Assembly (NCBI RefSeq): GCF_001281525.1
Contig: NZ_LGCI01000002.1
Location: 310,001-374,000, forward strand
Direction of reading: 5' to 3'
From: Lysinibacillus macroides
Lineage (GTDB): Bacteria > Bacillota > Bacilli > Bacillales_A > Planococcaceae
DNA: 64,000 nucleotides
Shown: positions 33,406 through 42,681 of the stretch, piece by piece
Layout of the letters: every line of letters begins with the position of its first letter
Numbering within the stretch: position 1 is the first letter of the stretch
Translations under genes and position numbers: made by a program
The notes under the pieces: model-generated
What the model saw: the letters and a program-made list of their open reading frames with translations, nothing else
Database searches by the model: none
Told to the model about the DNA's origin: nothing

Positions 33406-33918
33406 ATGAGTAAACAATTATTTTCACTCGAACAGATCAAACAATTACAAAAGAACCCACATGTATGGAAGGTAAGTGAACGTACGATTACCTATTCCGA
33501 TGCATTTAAAAGTCAATGTATTGATGAATATTTAGCAGGCAAAACACCTCGACAGATTTTTGAGGAATACGGCTTTGAGATTAAGGTGTTAGGTATGAAA
33601 CGCGTTGAACAAGCCTCTTCTCGTTGGCGAAAAGCGTATGAAAAGAATGGCTTGATTGGACTAACAGATACCCGAAAAACGAGTTCCGGTAGACCATTAA
33701 AGCGTGAGTTAATGATGACAGAAATTTTAGAAAGACAAGCCGCACGTATTGAGCTATTAGAAGGCCAAGTGGAGATGCTAAAAAAGCTCGAAGCGACAGA
33801 AAGGAGGCTGTTAAACCACTGTCAAAAACTCAGCACTCATAAGATATTTCAGCTAATTTCCGATACACTCAATCTGTTTCCATTTGAACGAATGGTAACT
33901 TATTTTGCACGCTCTTAA
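33406..33918 (+). CDS. IS3-family OrfA
   Basis: A 170-residue protein. It has an HTH (TYSDAFKSQCIDEYLAGKTP), a linker KNGLIGLTDTRKTSSGRPLK and a leucine-zipper-like helix (ILERQAARIELLEGQVEMLK). The start ATG 33406 is chosen over the longer upstream frame, which would begin outside the element. It ends ...ERMVTYFARS. A -1 shift on the TTTT at 33902-33905 would carry translation into OrfB (YFCTLLNVSRLGYYNYL), which is how a full transposase would be made. Confidence 0.8.
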   Translation: MSKQLFSLEQIKQLQKNPHVWKVSERTITYSDAFKSQCIDEYLAGKTPRQIFEEYGFEIKVLGMKRVEQASSRWRKAYEKNGLIGLTDTRKTSSGRPLKRELMMTEILERQAARIELLEGQVEMLKKLEATERRLLNHCQKLSTHKIFQLISDTLNLFPFERMVTYFARS

Positions 33919-34730
33919 ACGTCTCACGCTTGGGCTATTACAATTATTTAAAGACAAGTGAGGCGCGTGCAGCGAAAGAGCAGAATGATTTAGCCGCACG
34001 TGATTTCATCTTAAAAGCCTTTCATCGCCGTGGCTATAAGAAGGGCTCCCGTTCCATTAAAATGACGTTGGCGCACGACTTTGGCATCGTGATGAATCGC
34101 AAGAAGATCCAACGTATTATGCGAAAGTATGGAATTGTCTGCCCGCACCGCAAAGCGAATCCATATAAACAAATCGCGAAAGCAACGAAAGAACATCGTG
34201 TCGTGCCCAATAAACTACAGCGCCAATTTAAGCAAGGTATACCAGGAAAAATCCTATTAACGGACATTAGCTATCTTCCTTACAACGGAACAATGGCTTA
34301 TTTGTCGACAATCAAAGATGGCTCTACGAATGAAATTTTAGCGTATCATGTGTCAGACCGTATTACGTCAGACATTGCGACAAAAACCGTTGAAAAGCTG
34401 TTCCGTAATAGGCGTGTAAAACTACATCCAGAAGCCTTCATTCATTCAGATCAAGGCGTTCATTATACGAGCCCTAAATTTCAAAAGCTTTTAAACCACT
34501 ATAAACTTGGTCAATCGATGTCACGTCGAGGGAACTGTTGGGACAATGCACCACAGGAATCCTTCTTCGGACATTTCAAAGACGAGGTTGATTTCAGCAT
34601 GGTCAAAACATTGGACGAACTACGCGCAAAAATTGATCACTACATGGTCTATTACAACAACTATCGTTATCAATGGCATCTAAAAAAGATGGCTCCTGTC
34701 CAATACAGAAACCACCTTTTAGCAGCTTAA
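33896..34730 (+). CDS. IS3-family OrfB integrase
   Basis: The integrase frame is open from about 33885 and has no clear start of its own; it begins as NLFCTLLNVSRLGYYNYLKT. The HTH_21-like region is KKGSRSIKMTLAHDFG, and the catalytic triad is D in LLTDISYLPYNG, D in FIHSDQGVHYTS and E in CWDNAPQESFFGHFK. It is intact to the stop at 34730. Expression likely needs a -1 frameshift from OrfA, or one T has been lost from the T-run. Confidence 0.8.
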
Positions 34731-34771
34731 ACTCTTTTTTTAGTTTGTCCTTGACTTGGGTACCACTTTAA

Positions 34772-34799
34772 AGATTGATCGATTAATGATCATTCTTTT
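34772..34799. repeat. Right copy of the island-flanking repeat
   Basis: Matches 30411-30438 in 25 of 28 bases, in direct orientation. Two of the three changes are at paired stem positions (G-C to A-T), so the hairpin is kept. It overlaps the stop codon of the ATP-grasp gene. Confidence 0.6.
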
Positions 34800-35947
34800 T
34801 CTAGTTGCGCCTCAAGTTGCTCAATCTCCTCTAGTGTATCTGCATACCAAATACCAACAAATCTACTGGCAACAGGCTCCTCAAAATAATCACCATCATA
34901 GAAGGATAATGGCAATAGCACCCCTTGCTCAATAAATGCTGTGATGGTTTGATAGAAATCAGCATTTTTCTGAGGAGTTGGTGCTGCATAAGAGGCAAAC
35001 TTATTAATAGGCTTACCTAAAGCATCATGGAACATCAGCATAGAAGTAGAGCCATTCTGACGGAAATTTAAGTCGATTGCCTGAACATCGCCAGCCTCTG
35101 TAACAATTAAATCAAATCCTGCTACACCTACAAAGCCCTCTGCAACGCCACGTTCCATAATATGACGCCCCGCTTGAATGACCTTTTCAGGCACTTTTTC
35201 GACCATAATATTACCTTCATAAATACCATTATCATCGGTAATTTGCTGTGAAGCGCCTAAATATTGAATGCCCAGTTCCTCACAATAAATAAATTGACAG
35301 CTATAATTATCCTTTGTCTGTAATAGTTCCTCAATAATGATGCTTTCTGTCTCTGTCATGCGAAATTGACGTAAGCCTTCGGTCAGCTCCTCTTTATTAT
35401 GACAAATAATCACCCCGTACCCTCCTGAGGTTGGAGAATCGTCGCCTGGCTTCAAAACAACAGGTGGCTGCCAGTTTTTAATAGCATCTGAAAGTTTATA
35501 CGTTTCCACATTTAAACGACTCGGGACAAATTTGCTATCAATTAAATGATCAATATATGCCTTTGTATTTAATTCATTAAATTTCTCAGCATCCATCCAA
35601 TAGCATTGACGATCCATATGCTCAAAATCATGTATATATTGACAAACAATGGTCTTGCCCTCTGCACACCATGCTTGAAGCTGTGCTAGATATTCCTCCT
35701 CCGTCTCGTAGCTATAAGGCTGCTCAATCCATGGTAATCCTGCTAATTGATGAAGTTGCTGGGCTTTTTCTGTTTGTGTGGCTTGATGCACTAATACAGG
35801 AATATCCGCAATCGCTACTTCTCTCGCAGTTAAAGCATCTAGCTTATGGGGATTATCCAGCATCCATGGATTATCACTATAAGGTGTTCTTGGTGTATAG
35901 ACAGCATTATCGCCGTAAATTTGTCTTAGTGTAAATTTTGGTTTCAA
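34790..35947 (-). CDS. ATP-grasp family ligase
   Basis: A 385-residue protein with an ATP-grasp fold: VVLKPGDDSPTSGGYGVIIC (about residues 179-198, the nucleotide loop), SIIIEELLQTKDNYSCQF (about 222-239), and FDLIVTEAGDVQAIDLNFRQNGS (about 284-306, Mg-binding D/N residues). It would join a carboxylate to an amine or thiol through an acyl-phosphate. The N-terminal 130 residues are not recognised. It is a single-gene unit. The substrate is unknown; peptide or amino acid ligases are the usual role for stand-alone members. Confidence 0.75.
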   Translation of the reverse strand: MKPKFTLRQIYGDNAVYTPRTPYSDNPWMLDNPHKLDALTAREVAIADIPVLVHQATQTEKAQQLHQLAGLPWIEQPYSYETEEEYLAQLQAWCAEGKTIVCQYIHDFEHMDRQCYWMDAEKFNELNTKAYIDHLIDSKFVPSRLNVETYKLSDAIKNWQPPVVLKPGDDSPTSGGYGVIICHNKEELTEGLRQFRMTETESIIIEELLQTKDNYSCQFIYCEELGIQYLGASQQITDDNGIYEGNIMVEKVPEKVIQAGRHIMERGVAEGFVGVAGFDLIVTEAGDVQAIDLNFRQNGSTSMLMFHDALGKPINKFASYAAPTPQKNADFYQTITAFIEQGVLLPLSFYDGDYFEEPVASRFVGIWYADTLEEIEQLEAQLEKE

Positions 35948-36057
35948 ATAGATTACCTTCTTTCAAGTTTTAGGTACTCTACCCTTCCCCCTATTTCTTT
36001 ACACTTTTTAAAAGAAAAAACAGACTTAATAGGTGATTAAATTCCTTTAAAAACCAA

Positions 36058-36645
36058 TTAAACTGCGGATTGAACTAATAATTTTTGTAAATGCTTTTTC
36101 ACCCGTGGCCATTTTTCTAGCGTAATACTATATATCACCGTATGCCGAGTCGTGCCATCTTTACGAATCATATGATTGCGTAAAACCCCCTCTTTTATCG
36201 CACCAATACGTTCAATTGCGTTTTGCGAGCGCCTATTATTATGATCTGTTTTGATTTGCACACGCCGTAGATAAAGCTGTTCAAAACAATATTGCAATAA
36301 TAAATATTTACAATTTGTATTTATCGCTGTACGCCAATAGGCAGATGTTAGCCAGGTATAGCCGATTTCAAGACGCTGATGCTGCTCATCAATATTCATA
36401 AATCGAGTAGAGCCCACAATCTTGCCTGATTGTTTATCCACAATTACAAAGGGAAATTCTGTTTGTTGTTGTTTTGCCATTAATGCCTTTTCCACAAAGT
36501 TATCCACATCTTTCCTTTTTTCAATGGTCATGGACATATAAGACCAAATTTCTGGATAACTCCCTGCCGTTAATAAGCCTGCGCTATCATTTAGTTCCAA
36601 AGGCTTTAATTTGACAATATCATTTTCTAGGGTAATAAATTCCAT
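36058..36645 (-). CDS. GNAT acetyltransferase, RimJ/RimL type
   Basis: A 195-residue N-acetyltransferase. It begins LENDIVKLKPLELNDSAGLL, has the catalytic-core strands FVIVDKQSGKIVGSTRFMNI and RLEIGYTWLTSAYWRTAINT (motif A region, with Arg/Gln binding the pyrophosphate), and the RimJ/L hallmark RRSQNAIERIGAIKEGVLRN. The C-terminus IRKDGTTRHTVIYSITLEKW is duplicated as a remnant at 30454. It is divergent from the MocR-type regulator at 36743. Confidence 0.88.
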   Translation of the reverse strand: MEFITLENDIVKLKPLELNDSAGLLTAGSYPEIWSYMSMTIEKRKDVDNFVEKALMAKQQQTEFPFVIVDKQSGKIVGSTRFMNIDEQHQRLEIGYTWLTSAYWRTAINTNCKYLLLQYCFEQLYLRRVQIKTDHNNRRSQNAIERIGAIKEGVLRNHMIRKDGTTRHTVIYSITLEKWPRVKKHLQKLLVQSAV

Positions 36646-36742
36646 GATGCCTCACTCCTTTTTTGTCTATTAAACGATAAAATTGATATGATGAATATAA
36701 CCAATTTCTAAAAAATAAACCATATCAGAGGAGGTTTCCATT

Positions 36743-38104
36743 ATGGAGCTAGCCATTTTATTTACTGGAAAGTCACCGAAATATATAGAAATTTATCAAT
36801 CCATCAAGCAGGCTATTTTAACAAAAAAACTGCTTGCTCATGAACAATTGCCTTCTAAACGGACACTTGCTCAAACGCTGAATGTAAGTGTACATACTAT
36901 TAAGGAAGCCTATGAGCAATTGCTTGCAGAAGGCTATATTTACAGCAAGGAACGCGCTGGCTATTTTATCGCTCCCTTTGAGGTTGACTGGTTACAGCAC
37001 AAACAGCAGCTTCCCTCTACACCCATGCCGTCCACACCAAACGATATTCAATTTGATTTTAATAATGGGCATGTGGATAACAAGGCTTTTCCTTATACTG
37101 TTTGGTATAAGTTAATAAAAAAGCATTTTACTGTGGATAATTTAACAATTAGCCCTTGGCAAGGAGAGGATGCCTTGAGAACTGAAATTGCCCGATATGT
37201 AGAACGTTCACGTGGTGTTACTTGTGATGCTTCACAAGTTTTTGTTTCTAGTGGCACACAAAGTCAGCTTCAGTTCCTTTGTCACTTCTTTGGCTCAAAA
37301 ACATGTGTAGGATTAGAGGAACCAGGCTTTAAACGAGTACGTGCGGTTTTACAGCAATGTGGTCTAGCCACTCAGGCGATTCCTGTGGACCATGCAGGCA
37401 TCACGATTCCGTCAAAAGATATTCACCTATTATACACAACACCAGCCCATCAATTTCCTTTAGGTATGATTATGACCATGGAAAGACGAGCAGCATTATT
37501 ACACTGGGCAAGCTTAAACCAAGCCTATATTATTGAGGATGACTATGATGCTGAATTTCGTTATAAGGGGCTTCCCATCCCCTCTTTAGCAAAATTGGAT
37601 CAGCTTCAGCATGTGATTTATTTTGGGACATTTTCAAAAACATTGCTGCCTTCTCTACGAATTAGTTATATGGTTCTACCAACATCACTCGTAGCATCAT
37701 TTACAGCCTTTTACCTTGAGCAAAAATCAGTGGTTTCAAAGGTAGATCAGCTTGTCTTAGCCGATTTTATGGCACAAGGACTATTTGATAAGCATTTAGC
37801 CAAAATGCGAACCATTTATCGTAAAAAACAGCAAGCATTACTAACAGCGATTTCAGTCCATTTTTCAGCAGAGTTCCAAGTAATTGGGGAAAAATCAGGG
37901 CTACATATTGTGATAAAGCTTCCTAACAGATTGTCAGAAGCAAGAGCTATCCAGCTTGCCGAAGAAATTGGGATTCATGTCTACCCATGTGCTACCTCTT
38001 ATCAGCACAAAACGAGTGAAGCAATGGTGATTATCGGCTATGGTGGACTAACGCTTCAGCAAATCAATGATGGCATTGCTCGCCTTGCTGCTGTTTGGCA
38101 ATAG
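36743..38104 (+). CDS. MocR/PdxR-type regulator (GntR HTH plus aminotransferase domain)
   Basis: A 453-residue fusion. The N-terminal winged helix (about residues 10-78) reads PKYIEIYQSIKQAILTKKLL and PSKRTLAQTLNVSVHTIKEA. The rest is a fold-type I PLP aminotransferase domain: QVFVSSGTQSQLQFLCHFFG, YIIEDDYDAEFRYKGLP (the PLP-ring Asp) and FGTFSKTLLPSLRISYM (the PLP Lys). In this family PLP or an amino acid controls DNA binding. It is divergent from the GNAT gene, which it may regulate; a pdxST partner is not in the window. Confidence 0.9.
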   Translation: MELAILFTGKSPKYIEIYQSIKQAILTKKLLAHEQLPSKRTLAQTLNVSVHTIKEAYEQLLAEGYIYSKERAGYFIAPFEVDWLQHKQQLPSTPMPSTPNDIQFDFNNGHVDNKAFPYTVWYKLIKKHFTVDNLTISPWQGEDALRTEIARYVERSRGVTCDASQVFVSSGTQSQLQFLCHFFGSKTCVGLEEPGFKRVRAVLQQCGLATQAIPVDHAGITIPSKDIHLLYTTPAHQFPLGMIMTMERRAALLHWASLNQAYIIEDDYDAEFRYKGLPIPSLAKLDQLQHVIYFGTFSKTLLPSLRISYMVLPTSLVASFTAFYLEQKSVVSKVDQLVLADFMAQGLFDKHLAKMRTIYRKKQQALLTAISVHFSAEFQVIGEKSGLHIVIKLPNRLSEARAIQLAEEIGIHVYPCATSYQHKTSEAMVIIGYGGLTLQQINDGIARLAAVWQ

Positions 38105-38139
38105 CTTCTGTTATATCAAAATTTAAAGGAGGAATTGAA

Positions 38140-39000
38140 GTGAGGAAAGAAAATGAACTAATTACACTTTTCGAAACTATTATTATAGATGATGATCGAA
38201 TTAGACTAGCTGTTCTTGAAGGTTCGAGAACTAATACAAATATTCCAAAAGATAACTTTCAAGATTACGATATTTCATTCTTTGTCACAGATATAGAGTC
38301 ATATAAGAAAAGTGACCATTGGCTAAATGTATTTGGGGGCATAGTATTTATGCAAAAACCAGAAGCTATGGAGCTATACCCAGCAGAGTTAGGGAATTGG
38401 TTCAGCTATATTATGTATTTTAGCGATGGTATAAAGATAGATCTGACCTTGATTCCTTTAAACGAAGTAGACCAATATATAGCTGATTCAGATGGCTTAG
38501 TAGAAGTATTGATTGATAAAGATAAACGAATAAAGGAAAAAATTATTCCAAATGATACAAAATATTGGATTAAAAGGCCATCCGAGCGAGAGTTCGATGA
38601 TTGCTGCAATGAGTTTTGGAATGTATCAGCTTATGTAGCAAAAGGCTTACTTAGAAAAGAGCTACTTTATGCATTGGATCATTTCAACCAAATTCTTCGA
38701 CCTGAGCTTTTACGTATGATGTCATGGGATATTGGTATAAGAGAAGGCTGTCATTTCAGCGTAGGTAAGAACTATAAATTTATTGGTAAATATCTTCCTG
38801 AAAAAGAATTAGAGAGACTGGTTCAAACCTTTTCCCTGGCTGGTTATAAAGTGACTTGGAATTCCTTTAACTTATGTTGTGAAATGTTTAGATTTTATTC
38901 TAAAAAAGTCGCCTCTTTATTAAATTATACTTACCCTGATTATGATGAAAAAATGACGAATATCATCCAAAATATTTACATTAATTTAAGTGAAAATTAA
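38140..39000 (+). CDS. Aminoglycoside 6-adenylyltransferase-like (AadK family)
   Basis: A 286-residue nucleotidyltransferase of the ANT(6)/AadK family. It has the NTase motif LAVLEGSRTNTN...DYDISFFV (G-S and D-x-D, about residues 25-52) and the family's IKIDLTLIPL (third acidic residue). The start GTG 38140 is 6 bases from AAAGGAGG. The length matches B. subtilis AadK (about 284). The family adenylates streptomycin-type aminoglycosides; chromosomal copies often give only low-level or natural tolerance, so resistance is possible but not shown. Confidence 0.85.
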   Translation: MRKENELITLFETIIIDDDRIRLAVLEGSRTNTNIPKDNFQDYDISFFVTDIESYKKSDHWLNVFGGIVFMQKPEAMELYPAELGNWFSYIMYFSDGIKIDLTLIPLNEVDQYIADSDGLVEVLIDKDKRIKEKIIPNDTKYWIKRPSEREFDDCCNEFWNVSAYVAKGLLRKELLYALDHFNQILRPELLRMMSWDIGIREGCHFSVGKNYKFIGKYLPEKELERLVQTFSLAGYKVTWNSFNLCCEMFRFYSKKVASLLNYTYPDYDEKMTNIIQNIYINLSEN

Positions 39001-39156
39001 TGAATATTAGGAAACCCAAATAATCCTTGAATTTCTGCATGTCATTGAATTATCTGCTCTTGCAATATGAAGTTGTTCGCTTTCATCACCAATGAAACTT
39101 TCCTGCTATTTTTTCGTATGTACAGTTAAATGAACAAGTAAGGGGATTTGATAACC

Positions 39157-39963
39157 ATGGAGAATCGTGAGCTATTACAACAGCATTTACAGGAAATCAA
39201 CGCATGGGAAAACGATCAAAAGGGTTTATGGTTTTGGGAGAAGCTAGGAAGGATACCGTTTAAAATATTAGATAAAATGACACCTGCCTTTATTCAAAAT
39301 AAGATTGCTTTATTAGTCGATGAATTAGGTAGTTATATTCAGTCAGGTGGAAAATATTTAATTAGTGAACAAGCCATGCTACAAAGGATTCGCAAGCATT
39401 CCTCAACAGAGCATCTTTTAACCATTTCTGATGTTGGACAAATACCATTAGAGGATATGATCGCGCTTAGTGAGCAATTACAAAGTGAACGTGTGAAATT
39501 TGCGACAGTTCAAGGAGCCTCCACTGGCTTTGGTGGCATTTTTACGTTAGCGATTGATATTCCTGTGATTTTAGGAACAGCATTAAAAACATTGCAAGAA
39601 ATTGCGATGATCCATGGCTATGACCCTAATGATAAAATGGAGCGAATTTTTATTGTAAAATGTCTACAGTTTACCTCTGCTGATATTGTTGGAAAAGAGG
39701 CAATTTTACAAGAGCTATCGACTATGAATAGCTCAAACAAGACTTCTGAAAATATGATTTCTCAGCTTCAAGGCTGGCAGGAGGTATTTTACACTTATAG
39801 AGATCAGTTAGGCTGGAAAAAGCTGTTTCAAATGATTCCGATCGCTGGTATGGTTTTTGGTGCTTATGCCAATAAAGGTATGATTCAGGATGTTGCAGAA
39901 ACAGGTATTATGCTTTACCGTAAAAGACGTATTGTGGAAAAGTTAAATGAATTAGATCGTTAA
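39157..39963 (+). CDS. EcsC-family protein
   Basis: A 268-residue protein matching the EcsC family: EINAWENDQKGLWFWEKLGR at the start, FGGIFTLAIDIPVILGTALK (a hydrophobic Gly-rich segment near residue 130), IHGYDPNDKMERIFIVKCLQ and IPIAGMVFGAYANKGMIQDV near the end. In B. subtilis EcsC is coded with the EcsAB transporter, but its own role is not clear. Here it stands alone. The start ATG 39157 is better spaced from AAGGGGA than the TTG at 39148. Confidence 0.85.
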   Translation: MENRELLQQHLQEINAWENDQKGLWFWEKLGRIPFKILDKMTPAFIQNKIALLVDELGSYIQSGGKYLISEQAMLQRIRKHSSTEHLLTISDVGQIPLEDMIALSEQLQSERVKFATVQGASTGFGGIFTLAIDIPVILGTALKTLQEIAMIHGYDPNDKMERIFIVKCLQFTSADIVGKEAILQELSTMNSSNKTSENMISQLQGWQEVFYTYRDQLGWKKLFQMIPIAGMVFGAYANKGMIQDVAETGIMLYRKRRIVEKLNELDR

Positions 39964-39968
39964 TGAAT

Positions 39969-40019
39969 GTGCAAAAGATGACACTCCTTAGTGGAGTATC
40001 ATCTTTCCTGCACTTTTTA
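39969..40019. terminator. Terminator between ecsC-like and quinone oxidoreductase genes
   Basis: Long stem of about 18 bp with small bulges (GTGCAAAAGATGA...CACTCC with GGAGT...TCATCTTTCCTGCAC), followed by TTTTTAT. Confidence 0.8.
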
Positions 40020-40985
40020 TATTTTAATTAGTATTTTACCTTGATGCTGACGACTTTCCATCAATTCATGAGCCTGTTGCATTTCCTCTAAGGAGAAAAT
40101 TTTAGAAATCGGCACCTGGAAGCTTTCCTCTTTTACAATAGCAAAAATAGCCTGTGCCACCTGCTGTAGCATCGCTGGGCTTTTAGCTCTTGTTGTACCT
40201 AAGCTAAAGCCTTTAATATTGCGACAACTACTGTGTAAATCCGATGTGTTGATCGATCCTGCCCTGCCTCCGCTATTGCCAAATTGGACAAGTGTGCCGT
40301 ATGATGCTAAGCAATGTAAGCTTTCCTCTGTAATTGCCCCTGCAATCGAATCAAAAATGATATCAACACCATGACCATTTGTATAATTATTAATAGATGT
40401 ACTAAAGTCATCATATGTAAAAACTTGATGCGCACCAAGCTGATAAGCAATGGCTGCTTTTTCTAACTGACTTACTGTACCTAGGATCTGCTTTGCCCCA
40501 AGCCTTTTTGCCATTTGAATTAGCATTGTCCCGACTCCCCCAGAAGCAGCATGAATTAATACAGTATCCTGTTCAGTAATAGCTGCTACTTGATGTGTTA
40601 GCATATATGATAAAAATAACACAGTTGGTACAGCGGCTACCTTTTCCCTGGGAACATCTTGTGGAATTTTAAATACTAACTGCTCCTTTGCTACAACATA
40701 TTCTGCATAAGCTCCATTTTTCGGAAATGCGATTACTTGGTCACCCTTTTGAAACTCACTGTTATTACCAAAAAACTCCTCCACAGTACCTGCGATATCT
40801 AAACCGAGAATCATTGGAAAATTTGCCTTGGCTTTATTACCTGTACGGTTTTTAATATCGGCAAAATTTACGCTTGTATAGGTTGTACGGATTAATACCT
40901 CGCCTTTTGCAATTGTAGGCTTCGGGCATTCACAATATGTTAAAACATTCGCTGATCCAAATTCATTGATTATGATAGCTTTCAT
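40017..40985 (-). CDS. Quinone oxidoreductase-like medium-chain reductase
   Basis: A 322-residue MDR enzyme of the zinc-free quinone oxidoreductase group. It shows the start MKAIIINEFGSANVLTYCEC, GLDIAGTVEEF, VLIHAASGGVGTMLIQMAKR (NADPH-binding AxxGxxG, about residues 144-163) and the end ELMESRQHQGKILIKI. No catalytic-zinc Cys is seen. It probably reduces quinones or enones with NADPH. A strong ribosome site (AAGGAGG) precedes the ATG. Confidence 0.87.
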   Translation of the reverse strand: MKAIIINEFGSANVLTYCECPKPTIAKGEVLIRTTYTSVNFADIKNRTGNKAKANFPMILGLDIAGTVEEFFGNNSEFQKGDQVIAFPKNGAYAEYVVAKEQLVFKIPQDVPREKVAAVPTVLFLSYMLTHQVAAITEQDTVLIHAASGGVGTMLIQMAKRLGAKQILGTVSQLEKAAIAYQLGAHQVFTYDDFSTSINNYTNGHGVDIIFDSIAGAITEESLHCLASYGTLVQFGNSGGRAGSINTSDLHSSCRNIKGFSLGTTRAKSPAMLQQVAQAIFAIVKEESFQVPISKIFSLEEMQQAHELMESRQHQGKILIKI

Positions 40986-41047
40986 AGAGTTCGCCTCCTT
41001 GTTATAGTAAAATTATATACAAATGATCCTATAAACGGAGGAATTTT

Positions 41048-41192
41048 ATGAAAAATAAACCAAGGTAACTTTCCTATAACGGTGTATCCTATGATTTTTT
41101 TGACAAGAATAGCGATAACATCTGCTTTATGTTCTCTGGTACAGGCTATAGCTATAATAAGCCTATCCTTTATTATACAAAGTCATTAATGC
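41048..41192 (+). pseudogene. Alpha/beta hydrolase-like gene, N-terminal remnant
   Basis: MKNKPR is followed by a stop and then SYNGVSYDFFDKNSDNICFM and FSGTGYSYNKPILYYTKSLM in the same frame. The FSGTGYxYxKP stretch is like the start of a small alpha/beta hydrolase. It ends without a natural C-terminus where sequence of another kind (membrane transporter) begins. A good GGAGG site precedes the first ATG. Confidence 0.5.
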
Positions 41193-41558
41193 TTGAGCTT
41201 GGTAATTGGTATAGGGTCTTTTCTAACAGCTTTAGGCTATGTTGTCTTTACCACATCCTTTCTGTTCACTATCGCAGCTTTAGGTTGCTTTACTGTAGGA
41301 TTTGCCACTGCCTTTGCAAATACGGGCTTTTATACATTATATCAAAATAATATTCCAGTCCACAAGATGGGACGTATTGGTAGTATTTATGGTTTTTTTG
41401 GAGCACTTTTCGGTATTATTTTAACAGCCATACTTGGCATTGCTGCTGAATGGCTAACAATCCAGCTTGTTGTCATTAGTGCCTCTTGTCTAATGTTGTT
41501 GGTAGCTGTTATTTTATTATTATTAAATATACAGCCTGCAAAGAGGCACTTTTATTAA
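41193..41558 (+). pseudogene. MFS transporter, C-terminal remnant
   Basis: A 121-codon open stretch with four hydrophobic helices: SLVIGIGSFLTALGYVVFTT, IAALGCFTVGFATAFANTGF, IGSIYGFFGALFGIILTAIL and LVVISASCLMLLVAVILLLL. This is the last third of a 12-helix MFS permease. There is no start or N-terminal part; upstream is hydrolase-like sequence, so the junction is a deletion scar. Confidence 0.65.
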
Positions 41559-41597
41559 CATCTCCAGCCAGATTGTGTCCATTCCCATCTGGCGCTA

Positions 41598-42551
41598 TTA
41601 CTGCTCAATTGGAAAATGTTTTACTTGCTCTACGGCTTCTAATAATTTTTCCGTCACGATTTCAGATTCATCAATATGGCTTGTTAGAACACGATTTGTT
41701 TCATCGAATAAAGCTGTTGTTGTCTTAAATTTATGCATGACATCTTCATTCGATAATTTTTGATCCTTAATATAGCCTAACAGCTCATTAATGCCTGTTT
41801 GAACATTTGTCATAATGTGCAATAAATCATCAATTTGCGTGGAGGTTTTAGCACTTTTATCAATTCCCTCAGCTACTAGCTTCATATTATTGTTATTATC
41901 CTCATAAGCTAGCCCAATTTGTTCCTCAATTTTCTTTGTTAAATTAGCAATATCCTCTGTGCTGGTTTTCGTATTTTCAGCTAATTTACGAACTTCCTCC
42001 GCAACAACGGAAAAGCCTTTGCCATGCTCCCCTGCTCTTGCTGCCTCAATCGATGCATTTAGAGCTAATAAATTGGTTTGATTTGAGATTTCTCCAATTA
42101 CATTTACAATTTCTGCAATTTGTTTTGAACGGTCACTTAAATTGCTCATGCTTAAAGATGTTTTTTGTGATTGCTCTCCCAATGCATCAATGAGTAATTC
42201 AACCTCATGGACAGCCTGTTTACTCTCCACCGATAATGTCATCATTTGATCAGATGAGATAATCAATGAATTCCCCTTATCCAGTGCATGTTCCGAAATT
42301 TTATTGGACTGAATCGTGCTATCTTCTACTTTATTAAATTCTCCTACAATCTCACCAACCATCTTACCTAAAATAACATGCTGATTATTCACTTTATTAT
42401 GCTGTTCAATGGTTTCGATGATCTCTTTATGTAACTCATTTAAAAATATTTGAAATTCATGATCTTTTTTATCAAGCTTCGCATTTAATTCATCAATTTT
42501 TGTTTTAAATTGTTCAACATCCTCTTTTTTAGATTGAAACATTGTGAACAT
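41598..42551 (-). CDS. Soluble methyl-accepting chemotaxis-type signalling protein
   Basis: A 317-residue cytoplasmic protein with no membrane helix. An N-terminal coiled coil (residues about 10-50) leads into an MCP signalling domain, whose hairpin tip is [20 protein letters not shown] followed by [20 protein letters not shown] (about residues 160-200). Such short soluble receptors dock to CheA/CheW and sense internal cues. No ligand domain is recognised. It is a single-gene unit. Confidence 0.9.
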   Translation of the reverse strand: MFTMFQSKKEDVEQFKTKIDELNAKLDKKDHEFQIFLNELHKEIIETIEQHNKVNNQHVILGKMVGEIVGEFNKVEDSTIQSNKISEHALDKGNSLIISSDQMMTLSVESKQAVHEVELLIDALGEQSQKTSLSMSNLSDRSKQIAEIVNVIGEISNQTNLLALNASIEAARAGEHGKGFSVVAEEVRKLAENTKTSTEDIANLTKKIEEQIGLAYEDNNNNMKLVAEGIDKSAKTSTQIDDLLHIMTNVQTGINELLGYIKDQKLSNEDVMHKFKTTTALFDETNRVLTSHIDESEIVTEKLLEAVEQVKHFPIEQ

Positions 42552-42637
42552 CGGCCCATCACCTCAAGTAAAATTTTCCTGTCTCATTAATTTTACTTAT
42601 TTTACAGGTATTAATCAATGATGCCCCATTATCTAAA

Positions 42638-42675
42638 AAATCCCCTTCAGCTCAAAATAGCGCTGAAGGGGATTT
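42638..42675. terminator. Terminator between ndh-type and MCP genes
   Basis: A 14-bp perfect stem AAATCCCCTTCAGC / GCTGAAGGGGATTT. On the minus strand it ends the NADH dehydrogenase transcript. Confidence 0.8.
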
Positions 42676-42681
42676 ATCATT

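Larger units (their letters stand above)
33307..34765 (+). mobile_element. IS3-family element (second type, 1459 bp)
   Basis: Inverted repeats begin TGGTACC at both ends and continue with a shared GGACA and an A-rich AGAGT block. It holds OrfA and OrfB. No short target duplication is seen (ATA on the left, CTT on the right). It lies between the bacteriocin locus and the right repeat of the island and differs clearly from the IS3-type element at 456. Confidence 0.82.
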
